A stretch of 64,000 nucleotides of DNA from Emydura subglobosa (GCA_007922225.1 ML679946.1:97036759-97100758), one strand, 5' to 3'. Positions 23,046 to 34,137 are shown, counted from the stretch's first letter. Translations and numbers: made by a program. Notes: generated by a model from the letters alone, not told the origin.

Positions 23046-23780
23046 TAAACACAAATGGTGCACTATGGAATTATCAGACCAGCAGGGGCCCCACATGGAG
23101 GGGGGAAAGGGTACACTTTATTGGGGCCCAGAGATTCCAGGGGTACTGGCCAAGGCTGCAATCCCCATGGATATGTGTGTGGGAGGGGCCTGTGTTACAA
23201 ATTTGTACTGGGCCCGAAAAAATTATGCTTGGGCCCTGCAGACTAGAGAAACAAGCCCCTTGATTTTAACAGTGAATTTCTCCATTGTGAAGATGCTTGT
23301 TAACCTCTAAAGATGATTTCAGTGCATGGAATTAGAGGGAGTAACTTCATCTAAAAACACAAAAAGAAGCTTACCATTGCAATGCTGATTCTCCAATAAC
23401 AGCCTGATACTGATCCCAGGGTGAACTCCCATTGACATCAGATTAGGGTTTAACTCAGGCACAATTATCCTTTGCCCAGAAAGCCTGAGTTCCTCAAAAG
23501 AATTGCCACAAAACCTGAAACTCTTGCATTTTGATTTGATTTTGTTACATTGGTCCAACTGGTGACATTTTGGGAGTGGATTTTTTTCTGTTCAAAGTTA
23601 AGGCCATTTTGAAGGAAAGAGATGGGACCCATTTTCATCTGGAATGAATCATAATTTGCGAAAATTGAAATTTCATTCCCACAACCATCAGTATTTGAAT
23701 TAAACACACAACATTTCAAAAATTCACAAGTTTCAACCACCATGTCACAAAAATGATGGTTCTTTATGATTCATAGTGAA
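23046..23780. other. No gene seen; AT-rich repeat in the right half
   Basis: 23500-23760 has the AT-rich TTTTGAAGG/AAAATTGAAATTTC wording of the family seen at 34244-34706. Nothing coding was recognised. Confidence 0.35.
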
Positions 23781-23781
23781 A

Positions 23782-23920
23782 CAGCACCTGGATCGGAACC
23801 AGGACTCACTGTGTTGGGTGCTGTACAAACCCATGGGAAGATACTAGCTCGCAGCCCCAAAAAACTTACCATCTGCAACGATAAGCAACAGACAAATGGA
23901 GGCAGAGAGTAACACTGATG
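23782..23920 (+). repeat. Short amniote interspersed repeat fragment
   Basis: Wording GGTGCTGTACAAACCCATGG followed by CAGCCCCAAAAAACTTACCA resembles a common repeat (GTGCTAGGCACTGTACAAAC, then CCCCAAAGAGCTTACAATC). It is related to the copy at 10920-11003. Confidence 0.5.
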
Positions 23921-25260
23921 AAAATGACATGGCCAGAGTGACATAGGACCACATCTTATATTTTTCCTTTTTGACCAAAACAAGCAACATATGAAGGGTG
24001 AAGGAAAAGGGAACAATCAAAATAGGTGGAATTTTTGTATACGTTATATCATTTGCTTAAAGTAAATACGCAAGAAGCATACACGACTGCCCCTCATCTT
24101 AACCAGAACACTTACGATTTTATGAGACACCACATTTTGAGGGGGCCACAAAATGGATTGGAATGAAATGGCTAATAAATTTGCACCAAAACAAAAAGTC
24201 ACTGTCTTCACAGCTCCTTAGTAGGGCTGGGATTTTTTGAAACTGTGAATCTGGCCATCCTATTCCCATTCAAAAGAATGGGAATTTGGGGTTCAAACTG
24301 GCTTTCAAAATCTCAGTCTAGAACTTTAAGGCCTGATTTTCAGACGGACTGATTTTCAGTCTCCTCCCACCCACCTCCACACAACTGCAGGTGCACTGCA
24401 CCTCACAAACCAACTTTAGGAGCTGGGCTGTGCAAACTGGGAAGCTCAATAGGTGAAATCCTGGCTCCATTGAAGTCAATGGGAATTTTGCTATTGACTT
24501 CACTGGGTGCAAGATTCCATCCAATGTGTTTCATGGAAGCCGAACTGAACTAATTCTCCTCCAACAGGACTGACAGTAGTTATAAAGCTTTTGTTTGTTT
24601 GTTTGTTTTTTGGTGGGGTGGGGCTGCAGATGCTGGGTTTTAAAGGAGTAGTTTTTCAATCACTTATATCTCAGCAGGTCATAAAAGAGAAAAACAACAG
24701 CATTAAGACACTACTTGGATCTGCTGTCTTAGAGTGACCAAATATTCTTTATCTTTATAAAGCTACAACAACAAAAGAGGAGCTCGAGCGAGGAGTACAT
24801 TTCAGTTCATCTGAAATATTTCTCTTCTTTTTTGCTTTGACTGTTGGAGTAGCCAGTGAGTTAGTTATTATTAACGCAGCTGAGAACTGAAGACATTTGC
24901 TGAAAAGCATGTCTTACAGCAAATGCAAGGCAAAGGGTAGGTGAATTAATTTGATTCCATTATTGTATCCTGACATGGCCTTCTCTGGAAAGCTCTGTAG
25001 ATTTTATTGTACCAACTGCATTTTGAAATATTAACTGCTTAATGTTGCTGTTTCTGCTGCCCATGAAAAAGCAGAAGTTTTATCCTGAAATATCAATCTA
25101 ACAAATAATATTTATGAAGCACTTTGAACTTTCAGTGTTGTCAGTTCCCATGATTTTATTGCAAGTTTCACCAATCACACTGGTCTTTTTCCTTAAGGCC
25201 CCAACCCCTGGAGTCCTCTACTTACAGGAGGAGTTCAGCTTTTCATTTTTTTCTAAGGAC
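23921..25260. other. No gene seen
   Basis: Contains AT-rich foldback-like sequence at 24130-24510 and a (GTTT)n tract at about 24588-24608. 24790-25150 is repeat-free by eye. No coding evidence. Confidence 0.4.
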
Positions 25261-25267
25261 AGATTCA

Positions 25268-26430
25268 CAGCTAAATAATCCCAGCGAGGGTCTTGTCAAG
25301 CCACAGTTTAAAAACCTCTAAAGATGGAGATTCAATCGCCTCTCTAGGTAACCCATTCCAGTGCTTCACCACCCTCCTAGTGAAAAACTTTTTCCTAATG
25401 TCCAACCTAGATCTCCCCCACTGCAATTTGACACTGTTGCTCCTTGTTCTGTCATCTGCCACCACTGAGAATAGCCTAGCTCCAATCTCCCTGGAACCCC
25501 CTTTCAGGTAGTTAAAGGCTGCTATTAAATCTCCCCTCATTCTTCTCTTCTGCAGACCAAACAAGCCTAGTTCCCTCAGCCTCTCCTCATAAGTCTTGTG
25601 CTCCAGCCCCCTAATCATTTTTGTTGCCTTCCTCTGGACTCTCTCCAACTTGTCCACATCCTTTTTGTAGTGGGGGGTCCCAAACTGGACACAATACTCC
25701 AAATGTGGCCTCACCAATGCCAAATAGAGGGGAATAATCACTTCCCGCGATCTGCTGGCAATGCTCCTACTAATGCAGCCCAATATGCTATTAGCCTTCT
25801 TGGCAACCAGAGCACACTGCTGACTCATATCCACTTCTTATCCACCGCTACCTCCACGTCCTTTTCTGCAGAACTGAAGCCTAGCTCATCGGTCCCCAGT
25901 CTGTAGCTGTGCATGGGATTCTTCCTTCCAAAGTGCAGGATTCTGCACTTGTCCTTGTTGAACCTCATCAGATTTCTTTTGGCCCAATCCTCCAGTTTGT
26001 TTAGGTCCTTCTGTATCCTATCCCTACTTTCCAGGGTATCTACCACTCCCCCTAGCTTAGTGTCATCTGCAAACTTGCTGAGGGTGCCATCTACCCCATC
26101 CTCTAGATCATTAATGAAGATGTTGAACAAAACTGGCACCAGCACCAACCCCTGGGGCACTCTGCTTGTGACCGGCTGCCAGCTAGACATGGAGCCATTG
26201 ATCACTACTCGTTGAGCCCAAAGATTTAGCCAGTTCTCTATCCATTTTATAGTCCATTCATCCAACCCATACTTCTTTAACTTGCTGATAAGAATACTGT
26301 GAGAGACTGTATCAAAAGCTTTGCTAAAGTCAAGGTATATCACGTCCACCGCTTTCCCCACATCCACAGAGCCAGTCACCTCTTCATAGAAAGCAATCAG
26401 GTTGGTCAGGCATGACCAGCTTTTGTTAAC
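25268..26430 (-). pseudogene. CR1 LINE ORF2, reverse transcriptase C-terminal half, 5'-truncated
   Basis: Two long - strand frames, 26379-25825 and 25834-25271, together cover the C-terminal part of CR1 ORF2. The first carries RT motif A ([13 protein letters not shown]), the [20 protein letters not shown] segment and the catalytic FADD box ([10 protein letters not shown]). The second carries the usual CR1 C-terminus ([54 protein letters not shown]). They overlap by about ten bases in different frames, so one frameshift near 25830 is the main break. This is the best preserved CR1 here. It is truncated near 26430, beside the LTR that follows. Confidence 0.95.
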
Positions 26431-26434
26431 TTGA

Positions 26435-27170
26435 GCTGAGATTTTCCAAACACTTCAGCAAAATCTACAGAGAGATAGATTTTAAATGGTTATAAGTAAT
26501 AAGCGTACAGATCAAAGTAGGTTACTTAAGAAATAAAGGTAAAATCGCAATCTGTTCTATTAACTAGACTGGACTTGAATCAAGCACTGTCTCACCAGTT
26601 ACATGGTTCAGGCAGACTATAGATCTTCCATACACAGGCTGGGATGCTCTTGCAGCGTGGGATCCCCTCCCTCAGTTCCAAATCTTTGTCTTTCAGGATT
26701 CCAGATGTTGACTAGTGGCAGGTATGAGAACAAGTCATGATGTCCTTCCCCTTCTTTTATAGTCATTTCCAGCTTGCTGAACCAGTGATGCTTGTGACTT
26801 GGGGGTCGTCCTCATTGGTCAGTCAGTGTTTCATTGTGTAGGTGCTTTCTTGGTGAAGTTCCACTGTAAACAATCCCTGTTAGTGGAATCTATCCTTGAA
26901 TGGGTGAGAGATGGCCATCAACGTTGTCTGGCCACTCCATTGTTGAGCCTGAAAGGCTTCTTTGTGGGAGTTTCCCACTTTGCAACATGTTCTAGTAGCA
27001 TATTCAACAATATTTCATAATTTCACATACAATGATAGCACATACAATCCAACAAGATATTAATGTTCAGCAGATGAAGACTTTTAAAACAATACCACAC
27101 AAGGCATACATTGTACAGAACATATCATAATCACATGACATTGATGAATATGGAGTTTCTGGGGTGTTGT
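26435..27170 (-). mobile_element. LTR or LTR fragment
   Basis: On - it shows ACTATAAAAGAAGG near 26750-26763, a TATA box, with downstream R-U5-like wording towards 26440 (CCAGTCTAGTTAATAGAACAG, a decayed polyadenylation region) and a U3-like part up to 27170 (GCCTTGTGTGGTATTGTTTT near 27093-27112). The CR1 truncated at about 26430 abuts its left side, so the left end of the LTR may have been lost. No target duplication is visible. Confidence 0.55.
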
Positions 27171-27289
27171 TCTCACACAGAGAGAGTGTCACACGTCTCT
27201 CTCCTACTTGTGGTGGAAAGCTTAAAAATCTGACCCATGTCCACCCTAAAGGCTCGTCAGCCAGAAAGGAAATACAAAACAGTCCCAGT

Positions 27290-27560
27290 GTGTGTTTTTT
27301 TAAAAAAAATTCTTTAACAGAAAATTTTTGTTTGGCAGAAAAAATGGAGTTTTCGTAAATGTAAAATGGGCTTACGTTTTGATACACAATTTGGATAAAA
27401 GTCACAAAAAAAGTGAAAAATTAAACATTTTGAAAATGTCAACTATTTTTGTGCAGTTTTTCACTTTTGGAGAACAGGCCATTTTTTTCAGCCAAAAAAG
27501 CTTCCCACAGAAAAAATTGCCGGATCTGGTGAAAAATCAACTTTTCACTAAGCTCTTGTT
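27290..27560. repeat. AT-rich foldback-type repeat
   Basis: Dense runs of A and T with phrases such as GAAAATTTTTGTTTGG and GTGAAAAATCAACTTTTCAC. Resembles 34244-34706 and 44450-44690. The frames at 27164-27624 are artefacts of this composition. Confidence 0.45.
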
Positions 27561-28683
27561 AGAAATGTATTTTTTAAAAATTATCTGGAGCTCAGCATGG
27601 TCCCTTAGTGCAAATTATCTGTAATGTTTGCAATGAAAGAATGTAGAGATGCATTGCCTTGGGGGTGGGGGTGGGGTAAAATTCCCAGCCAAGTTAATGT
27701 TGCATCTGTTTTATTTCTACCTCCCTACCCAAATACAGAGTTGGTGCTGGATGAAGGGGGACCAGAGGACAGCAGTCTCAGAGCGGTGGTTGAGAAGAGT
27801 ACTGAGGAGAAGGGAAACTTATATCCCTTTTCCAGGATGGGCATTAACTCATGGGTCCCTCCATCTCTCTCTCTCTCTCTGCAATGCATGTTGATCAAAG
27901 AGAACTGGGGCATGGGGAGAAGAAGTGCTAACGTGGAAAATTCACCATATTGGCCTCACCCTCCAGCTGACAGGCCAGCACATGCAAGCGGAATAAATAC
28001 GAGAATGGCAATGTAAGTGATATCCCATCCAATTTAAAATAATGCTGGAATTCTGATCTTCGGTATCATTTTCCTGCCAGAGCAAGTGATCCAACAGGAT
28101 GACTAAGTGCAACGTTTGATGTGCTTGTCACATATGAAAAGTTGCAAGAAGGAAAAACAAACAAACCAACTTTAAAAAAAAAAAAAATCAACTTTTGTCC
28201 CATCTCTAGGGTCCCAAACTGGCAGTTTTGATCCTCCAGTGTAAATTATATCTCAGTGCCTGCCGAAAACTGCAAACTGAAGTGTCAGTGGAATACAATA
28301 GCAATGTGCCAATAAATATCTCAAGATTTGCTACTTGTATAATGGGTTTTTTTGTTTAACATTCCATCAATAACTTTGTTAAACAATCTTTCACACAGAG
28401 ACTTTTTTTCCAAGGTGGTTTAACTGACTAGTAATCTTACAAAATATACTTCAGTATTCTACTGCAATGGTTCAAAACAGTTCATCTTAAATGAATGTGA
28501 TTAGCATTTTGAGCTATACTTGCAGAAAACCGTACTATATTTTATAAGAGTTAGTTCTGAATGGAAAGGATTAATTTAAGGATTTAATTATATTCATAAA
28601 GACTCAAACAAAAATATGGCTATTAAATAAATCAGACTCCTTAAATATTAAGGGGGAAAATTTGCAAAGTCACAAATGGGAGC
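27561..28683. other. No gene seen; a (CT)n tract
   Basis: A short (CT)n run lies near 27865-27881 and a poly(A) stretch at about 28175-28187. The 130-codon frame at 27624-28016 has no recognisable domain. Confidence 0.4.
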
Positions 28684-29126
28684 TGTGATGCTGTCTGGCT
28701 TAGGGGGACCATTTATTATATTATTTAAGAGCAATATTTCAAAATTTACAATCATTCATACAAGATAGGCCATGTCAAGTATTGTTAGAAAGTTTATAAT
28801 TTGCTAAGTAGTATGGTATTGTTTATGTGCAGGTGTCACATTTGTAGTGGAAGTTGCGGATATGTTTGATGTATCTCTATTTCAACTTGTGCCGAGTTTC
28901 TGGGCGACATCCCAGACAGGGTGGTAGCAGCAGTAGCCTGCTTAGTGGTCCATTAAGGAAACTCACTGGTACAGTGGGTCCAGGAAGAGAAGAGAGGGCT
29001 ACACCTGATGAGAAACCAGCATATGTAAGAATATGCCGTATGGACAGGGGACTCTCTCTGATTCAGAGGCTTTTCCATGCCATGTGCTGGGGGTGTGTGT
29101 TTGAAACAAGCCACATGGCAATCCAC

Positions 29127-29134
29127 TATAAAAG
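29127..29134 (+). promoter_or_regulatory. LTR TATA box
   Basis: TATAAAAG about 260 bases before the AATAAA of the same LTR. This spacing fits the end of U3 and a long R segment. Activity is not implied. Confidence 0.55.
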
Positions 29135-29394
29135 GCAGCTGCACCACATCCATATTATCTTCAGTCAGTCTTCAGTCTTGCTTCCTACTTCTGGATCAAT
29201 TTATCTGCAACTGAAGCTGTGAAACAAAGGACTGAGACCCATCCAGGTACTGGATGTGCACTAGAGGGACTTTACCAGCCTGCAAACTCAACAATTCTAC
29301 TGAAAACCTGATAGATGTGGACTGTCAAATCATCTGATGTATCTGATTGCTTTAATCATATAATACCTCACCTTCTTTGTTTCTTTCCTTTTAT

Positions 29395-29400
29395 AATAAA
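29395..29400 (+). terminator. LTR polyadenylation signal
   Basis: AATAAA in the sequence CTTTTATAATAAACC. The - strand LTR copy at 17917-18979 has the matching signal at 18302-18307. Confidence 0.6.
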
Positions 29401-29931
29401 CCTTTAGTTTTAGTTACTAAAGGATTGGCTGGCAGCGTGGTATTTTGGATAAGATTAAAACTTATATTGATATGGCAATGTGGCTGACCTTTTGGGGTCA
29501 GGAGAACTTTTTGGTAAAGGGAATAGCGTTTTAATAACATATCTCTTTGGTGGACCTAGTGGCTGATTGGGAGCCAAAGATTGAAATGCAGTAAAGGGGG
29601 CTGTGTATATTTTGTTTTAGCTTCTTGATAACCAGTGTGGGGAATCAGAAGCACGGTTTGTGGCTGGTTGGGAAGTCTAACTTCGGTGTTACCCACCAGT
29701 GCTGGGAGAATCTGCTCTCCTTTTGCAGCCTGCCCTGACCTTGGCATTTTCAGGTGGTCTGCCAAAGGCACGGACAGGTCACAGGAGTCTATTTGCCACT
29801 TATGCCTTTAAAAATCTTCCCCCTTAGAGAAGTAATGAATTTCAGCTTTCAGAGCAGTCTGTAAACTACTGTGCATTTGCCCTGTCGCTGCCTATCGGCC
29901 CTTTAAGGAATAAGGAGTTGTTCTAGCCTTA

Positions 29932-29962
29932 GGCCTTGTCTACACTACAAACTTAGGTCAAT
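29932..29962 (+). repeat. Harbinger left terminal inverted repeat
   Basis: About 30 bases beginning GGCCTTGTCTACACTACAAA, typical of reptile Harbingers. Confidence 0.75.
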
Positions 29963-30329
29963 GGAAGCCACCTTGTATCAACCTTATATCAACGTATGCG
30001 TCTACGCTACCAGATGCCTTCTACCGACCTTGCTCACCTGTAACGTAAACTTAATTATTCCTCCTCTCTGCAAGAGGTGTAGCACTTAATTTAATATTGA
30101 TGGGTAGACAGAGAGGCAGTGTAGACACAGTGGTGTGTAAATCGACTGAATTGGCCTCCAGGAGGTGTCCCACAATGCTCTGCTGTGAACACTCTGGAGA
30201 CCATTTTCAACTCTCCTGCACAGCAGCCAGGTACACAAGAAACAGCCCCTTCTCTGTTAAAGCCCCAGGAACTTTTGAATTCCTATTTCCTGTTTGATCA
30301 GCTTGAAGAGTGCGTCAGCACAGCTGATC

Positions 30330-32225
30330 ATGGTGACTCAATGCCCCAAACGCGCTCCAGTCTGGAGTAGACAGGAGGTGGTGGGTCTCATTGGTCTGTG
30401 GGGAGAAGAGCATGAGGGGCATAAGGGGCATGAGGGAGAAGGGCTACACCAGAGACACGCAGCAGCGCCGCATGAAAATCAAAGGACTTTGGCAGGTGTA
30501 CCAGAAGACAAGGGAGGCAAACAGTCGTTCTGGTTCTGCACCACAGAAATGCCGCTTCTACAATGAACTGTGTTTGATTCTTGGCAGTGATCCGACCACT
30601 GACCCCAAACACAGCGTGGATGCCTCCGCGGAGTCTCAATACCAGGTCGTATCAGGCAACAAGGAGGAGGACATTCTGGATGAGGAAGAGGAGAATGGGA
30701 GACAGGTGAGTGGGGGATCCATTCTCCCCAAGAGCCAGGAGCTATTTTTAAACTCCAGAGCAATCCAGCCAATCACAGGACAGCACGGTAGCTGAGTGTG
30801 ATGCCGGAGAAGGCACCTCTGGTGAGTATGAAATTCCAAACCCAACTGTAGGGGTTACATGTACTTATATTTATGATGAAGAAAAAATGAGATGTGGTGA
30901 GTATCTGCTTCTCAGTAGCCGCTCCAGTTACACAAAGGAAAGGACTGTTTATGTGCACAGGGATGGCCTGGGAATCTTCCATGGATATCTCCAGGAAACT
31001 TTCACGGAGGTACTCTGCAATCCTTTGCAGAAGGTTTCTGGGGAGGGCTGCCTTATTTCTTCCCCCACAGTAGGACACTTTCTCATGCCACTCCAGGATT
31101 GCAGTACACTGCATAGCATCATAAGGACCAGGTCTGTACCCAGATGCTTGCAGCATCTGCTCCCTTCCCACCTCTGTTACCCTCAGGAGATGGATATCAT
31201 GTACTGTCACCTATGGGGGACAGTGGAAGTTTTCATTATAGGTGCTTGACTGCAAACAATAGATCGTGTGATCCCCCAACCATTGGGATTTCCAGGTCCC
31301 TCAACCATGGTTTCCCTAACATGCCGGTGGTTTCATTGGCAGGGGTTGGCATTGACTTCATAATCTGCAAACCCAGGCCAACTACTACTAGCAGCATTGA
31401 GGGAAGTGGGGTTGGGCTTCCTGTGGTCTCTTGTGGCCATAAAAACCTCCCACTCCCCCGAGGCATTGCGGGCAAAGACCGCTATTTGGAAGGCTTAACG
31501 TTGGTCCCTGGTCTCAAAGCAATATCCATGTTGCTAAGGGTAGAGGACATTATCCACCAGCCCATCTGTGAGCCCAACATGGGTTTCCCACAAGTGGCAG
31601 CACAAGTTTCGTCACCCGTGCCACTGGGCCATACTCACCATGGTGAGAACAGTGAATTGGTTCACTGAATAGCTAGGGAATCTGATTATTTTCTGTTTTG
31701 CACTTGAGTGTAATAAGCGGAGTGATTTTTAAATAGCAACCTTGCACTAGACCCAGGGTATGCACTGACAATGGTTGCCTTGTGCTTTGCATGGCTTACG
31801 GTTGAAAGCTTGGCCTTCAGCGTATCCTCCATACCAGCAGAGAGGCTTTCTCATATTAGAAGGTGGAAAAAGAGGATGTATGATGACATGTTCAATGAGA
31901 TAATGAATGTCTCTGGGACAGCTGCTATAGAGCTTAGAGCCTAAAGACATATACATGGAGAACAAGAGAGCAGCCCAAGAGCATGAGCGTGCTACGCAGG
32001 ATGAGATGCTGTAGATTATGAAGGACCAATCATATATGTTGAGGCATCTGACTGAGTTTCAAGAAAAACAGCTCGAGGCTAGGCTCCCACTGCAGCCCCT
32101 GCAGAACGGCCTGCAAACATTGCTCTGTTCCCAATCCCTCTCCCACAAACATTCCAGGAGGTGGGTTGGGGGAAGGTGCAGTATCCCTTCCACTCAACCC
32201 AGGGGAGGGTACTAAGCAGAAAAGG
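30330..32225 (+). pseudogene. Harbinger Myb/SANT-like DNA-binding gene, broken and probably spliced
   Basis: A start-like ATG at 30330 opens a Myb/SANT domain (VTQCPKRAPVW, then EVVGLIGLWGEE). After a frameshift and apparent internal deletion near 30410-30440 the domain continues in another frame (EKGYTRDTQQRRMKIKG, LWQVYQKTREANSRSG, CRFYNELCLILG to about 30594). An acidic stretch (EEDILDEEEENGRQ) runs into a donor-like GTGAGT at 30705-30710. A helical C-terminal part (ENKRAAQEHERATQDEM, QEKQLEARLPLQPLQNGL) appears at 31957-32120 with an in-frame stop near 32012. AATAAA follows at 32368-32373. In active Harbingers this protein helps the transposase enter the nucleus and bind the termini; this copy cannot be intact. 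Confidence 0.75.
30773..31210 (-). CDS. Unrecognised frame inside the Harbinger element
   Basis: A 145-codon open frame opposite the presumed intron of the Myb/SANT-like gene. Its first two thirds look like real protein: charged and helical (LRVTEVGREQMLQASG, AAILEWHEK-like TAILEWHEK, LLQRIAEYLRESFLEI, MEDSQAIPVHI). The last third (from about 30915 down) is hydrophobic and looks like read-through. A CCCATAG acceptor-like sequence lies just before it on -. I cannot name a family. It may be a third gene of the element, an exon of the transposase transcript, or captured sequence. Confidence 0.35.
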   Translation of the reverse strand: MTVHDIHLLRVTEVGREQMLQASGYRPGPYDAMQCTAILEWHEKVSYCGGRNKAALPRNLLQRIAEYLRESFLEISMEDSQAIPVHINSPFLCVTGAATEKQILTTSHFFFIINISTCNPYSWVWNFILTRGAFSGITLSYRAVL

Positions 32226-32519
32226 TGGCCATTCAAAGACGTTTGATGGGAAAGACTTCTGTGCTTTCACAGACAAGCTGACTTGGTTTCTCCTCTCCCA
32301 ATTTTATCACACCATTTGCCCAAGGTTAAATTATGTTCTTGTTCCTTCACTTTCTTTATGTTTGTGCAATAAAAGTCAATGTTTTGAGAACGAAATACTC
32401 TGTATTTATTCCCAGCATTGGGGATTGGAGGGGGAAGAGGAGGTGCAGTGCAACTGATGCAACAGAGGGGATGGCATGGAAAGGCACAATGCAGACAAGC
32501 AGTGGCCATTACTGTGGCT

Positions 32520-33650
32520 CATTACTGAAATGGCTTTTCAAAGCCTCCTGGAGACGCAGAGCTCCTTGTTGAGTTCTTCTTATTGCCTTGATATCTGGCT
32601 GCTCAAAATTGGCTGCCAACATATCCACCTCCACGCCCCACTCCTGCAGAAATTTCTTTCCCTTTGCCTCACAAATATTAAGGAGAACACAGCAGGCAGT
32701 GATACCAATGGGGACATTGCATTCATTGAGGTCTAACCTAGCTGTGCCAGCGATCCTTTAAGCATTTCCAAAGGCACATTCCACCATCATTCTGCACTTG
32801 CTCAGCCTGCTATTGAACCGCACTTTACTAGTGTCCAGGTGCCCGGTGTACGGTTTCATGAACCAGGAGAGCAAGGAGTAGGCTGGGTCTCCCAAGATCA
32901 TTATTGGCATTTCAACATCATCAATATTATTTTGCGATCTGGAAAGAAAGTCCAATGTTGCAGCTTTCTGGACAGACCTGTGTTTCTAAAGATGCGCATG
33001 CCATGCACCTTTTCTGACCATCCCATGTTGATGTCAGTGAAATGCCCCCTGCAATCCACCAGCGCTTGCAACACGGTGGAAAAATATCCCTTTTGGTTTG
33101 TGTATTCTTTGGCAAGGTGGTCTGGTTCTAAAATAGGGATATGCGTGCCATCTATCGTCCCACCATAGTTAGGGAATCCTATCACAGCAAAACCATCCGC
33201 TATGTCCTGCACTTTGCCCTGAATTACTACTCTTCTTAGCAGAATTCAATTAATAGCCCTGCAAACTTGGTAGATCCACCATGGAAGCTGTTGTGATCCA
33301 ACTCCGAATTGATTCCCCACTAATTGGTAGCAATCCGGCATTGCAAGCTTCCACATAGTGATCACCACCTGCTTCTCCACTGTCAGAGCGGGTCTCATTT
33401 TAGTGTTGCTGTGCTTCAGGCCTTGGGAAAGCTCTCCACAAAGTTCCTGGAAAGTGGCCTTCTGCATTTGAAAGTTCTGCAGCCACTGCTAGTCATCGCA
33501 TAGCTGCATAATGATGCAATCCCACCAGTCAGTGTTTGTTTCCCAGGACCAGAAACAGCACTCCACCATGTCCAGCTGCTGTGTGACTGCCAGCAGCAAC
33601 CAGGAATTGTTTCATTCTATGGCTTGCAGCAGGGGCGCTTGAATGACATT
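32520..33650 (-). pseudogene. HARBI1-like PIF/Harbinger transposase, broken
   Basis: Read on -, the N-terminal part (DWWDCIIMQL near 33530, FQELCGELSQGL near 33450, TVEKQVVITMWKLA) precedes the DDE core. The core shows GTIDGTHIPI near 33150-33120 with the first Asp, GWSEKVHGMRIFRN near 33030-32990, GDPAYSLLSWFMKPYTGHLD near 32900-32840, and VECAFGNA near 32780-32758 with the Glu. The second catalytic Asp, in the motif normally read VHDxRIF, is Gly here. Frameshifts and stops at about 33248, 32900 and 32758 confirm decay. It converges with the Myb/SANT-like gene, and a reversed polyadenylation signal is at about 32403-32408. Family HARBI1 proteins are nucleases of this transposon class. Confidence 0.88.
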
Positions 33651-34103
33651 GCAATGTTCTGCATGTCGTCTCAGCTCTGGAAATATTGCAGAATAAGGCA
33701 CGAGGTGTTTGTAATGCTCACAAGAGTGCATGACTGAGTGGGGTCCAAGCTTCTCAGGCTATTGTGTATGTGCGGCTAAATCAGGCTTTCGAAAAAAGAT
33801 GCAAAAAAGAACAGGTTGTTTGCCATTGATATCAGAGTAGGGATGGAGAAAGGAAGGAAAATGCATTATGGGAGGTCACAGCCATGTTCCCATTCCCCCC
33901 TGCAACAATGTTTTAGTCCCATGAGGCATTGCAAGTCCTTCCCAAAATTCCCTGTGGCTAGTTGCATTGTGGGATAGCTATCCATGGTGCATTGCTCTGT
34001 GCATCAATGCTGTGAGGACACATTCCACTGACACAATAAGCAAGTTGTGGACACACCCAAACGATTTAATTACTGTGGTGGCTGGATGTCAACTTAAATT
34101 AGG

Positions 34104-34137
34104 TTGACTTAACTTTGTAGTATAGACATGTATGCCC
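34104..34137 (-). repeat. Harbinger right terminal inverted repeat
   Basis: Reverse complement begins GGGCATACATGTCTATACTA and continues CAAAGTTAAGTCAA. It pairs with the left end with a 4-base insertion and a few substitutions. Confidence 0.75.

Larger units (their letters stand above)
28684..29783 (+). mobile_element. Solo LTR
   Basis: Runs from TGTGATGCTGTCTGGCTTAG to ACGGACAGGTCACA, with flanks GGAGC (28679-28683) and GGAGT (29784-29788), a near-perfect 5-bp duplication. A TATA box and a polyadenylation signal are placed as in U3-R-U5. It is the same family as the - strand copy at 17917-18979, which has the same order of blocks (GGGGGACC start, TATA region, GGATTGGCTGGCAGCGTGG, CTCTCCTTTTGCAGCCTGC near the end). 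No internal coding region adjoins it. The frames at 28854-29222 and 29556-29771 are within the LTR. Confidence 0.85.
29932..34137. mobile_element. PIF/Harbinger DNA transposon, full length, inactive
   Basis: The left terminus is GGCCTTGTCTACACTACAAA. The right terminus, read on -, has the same GTCTAYACTACAAA block after a 4-base insertion, and both continue with a TTARGTCAA phrase. The element is 4.2 kb and is flanked by TTA (29929-29931) and TGA (34138-34140), consistent with the 3-bp TWA-type duplication of Harbingers after one mutation. Inside are a Myb/SANT-like gene on + and a HARBI1-like transposase on -, converging near 32.4 kb. Both are broken, so it is a fossil. Confidence 0.85.

Noticed and set aside
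24588..24608. (GTTT)n tract, together with 40327-40347 and 54728-54765
   Set aside because: Ordinary microsatellites; checked for CRISPR-like spacing and none found.
27624..28016. 130-codon + frame
   Set aside because: No domain, includes a (CT)n tract, no splice or promoter support.
30887..31668. Long + frames (120 and 174 codons) in the Harbinger element
   Set aside because: They overlap the more protein-like - strand frame and the presumed intron; composition is not protein-like.
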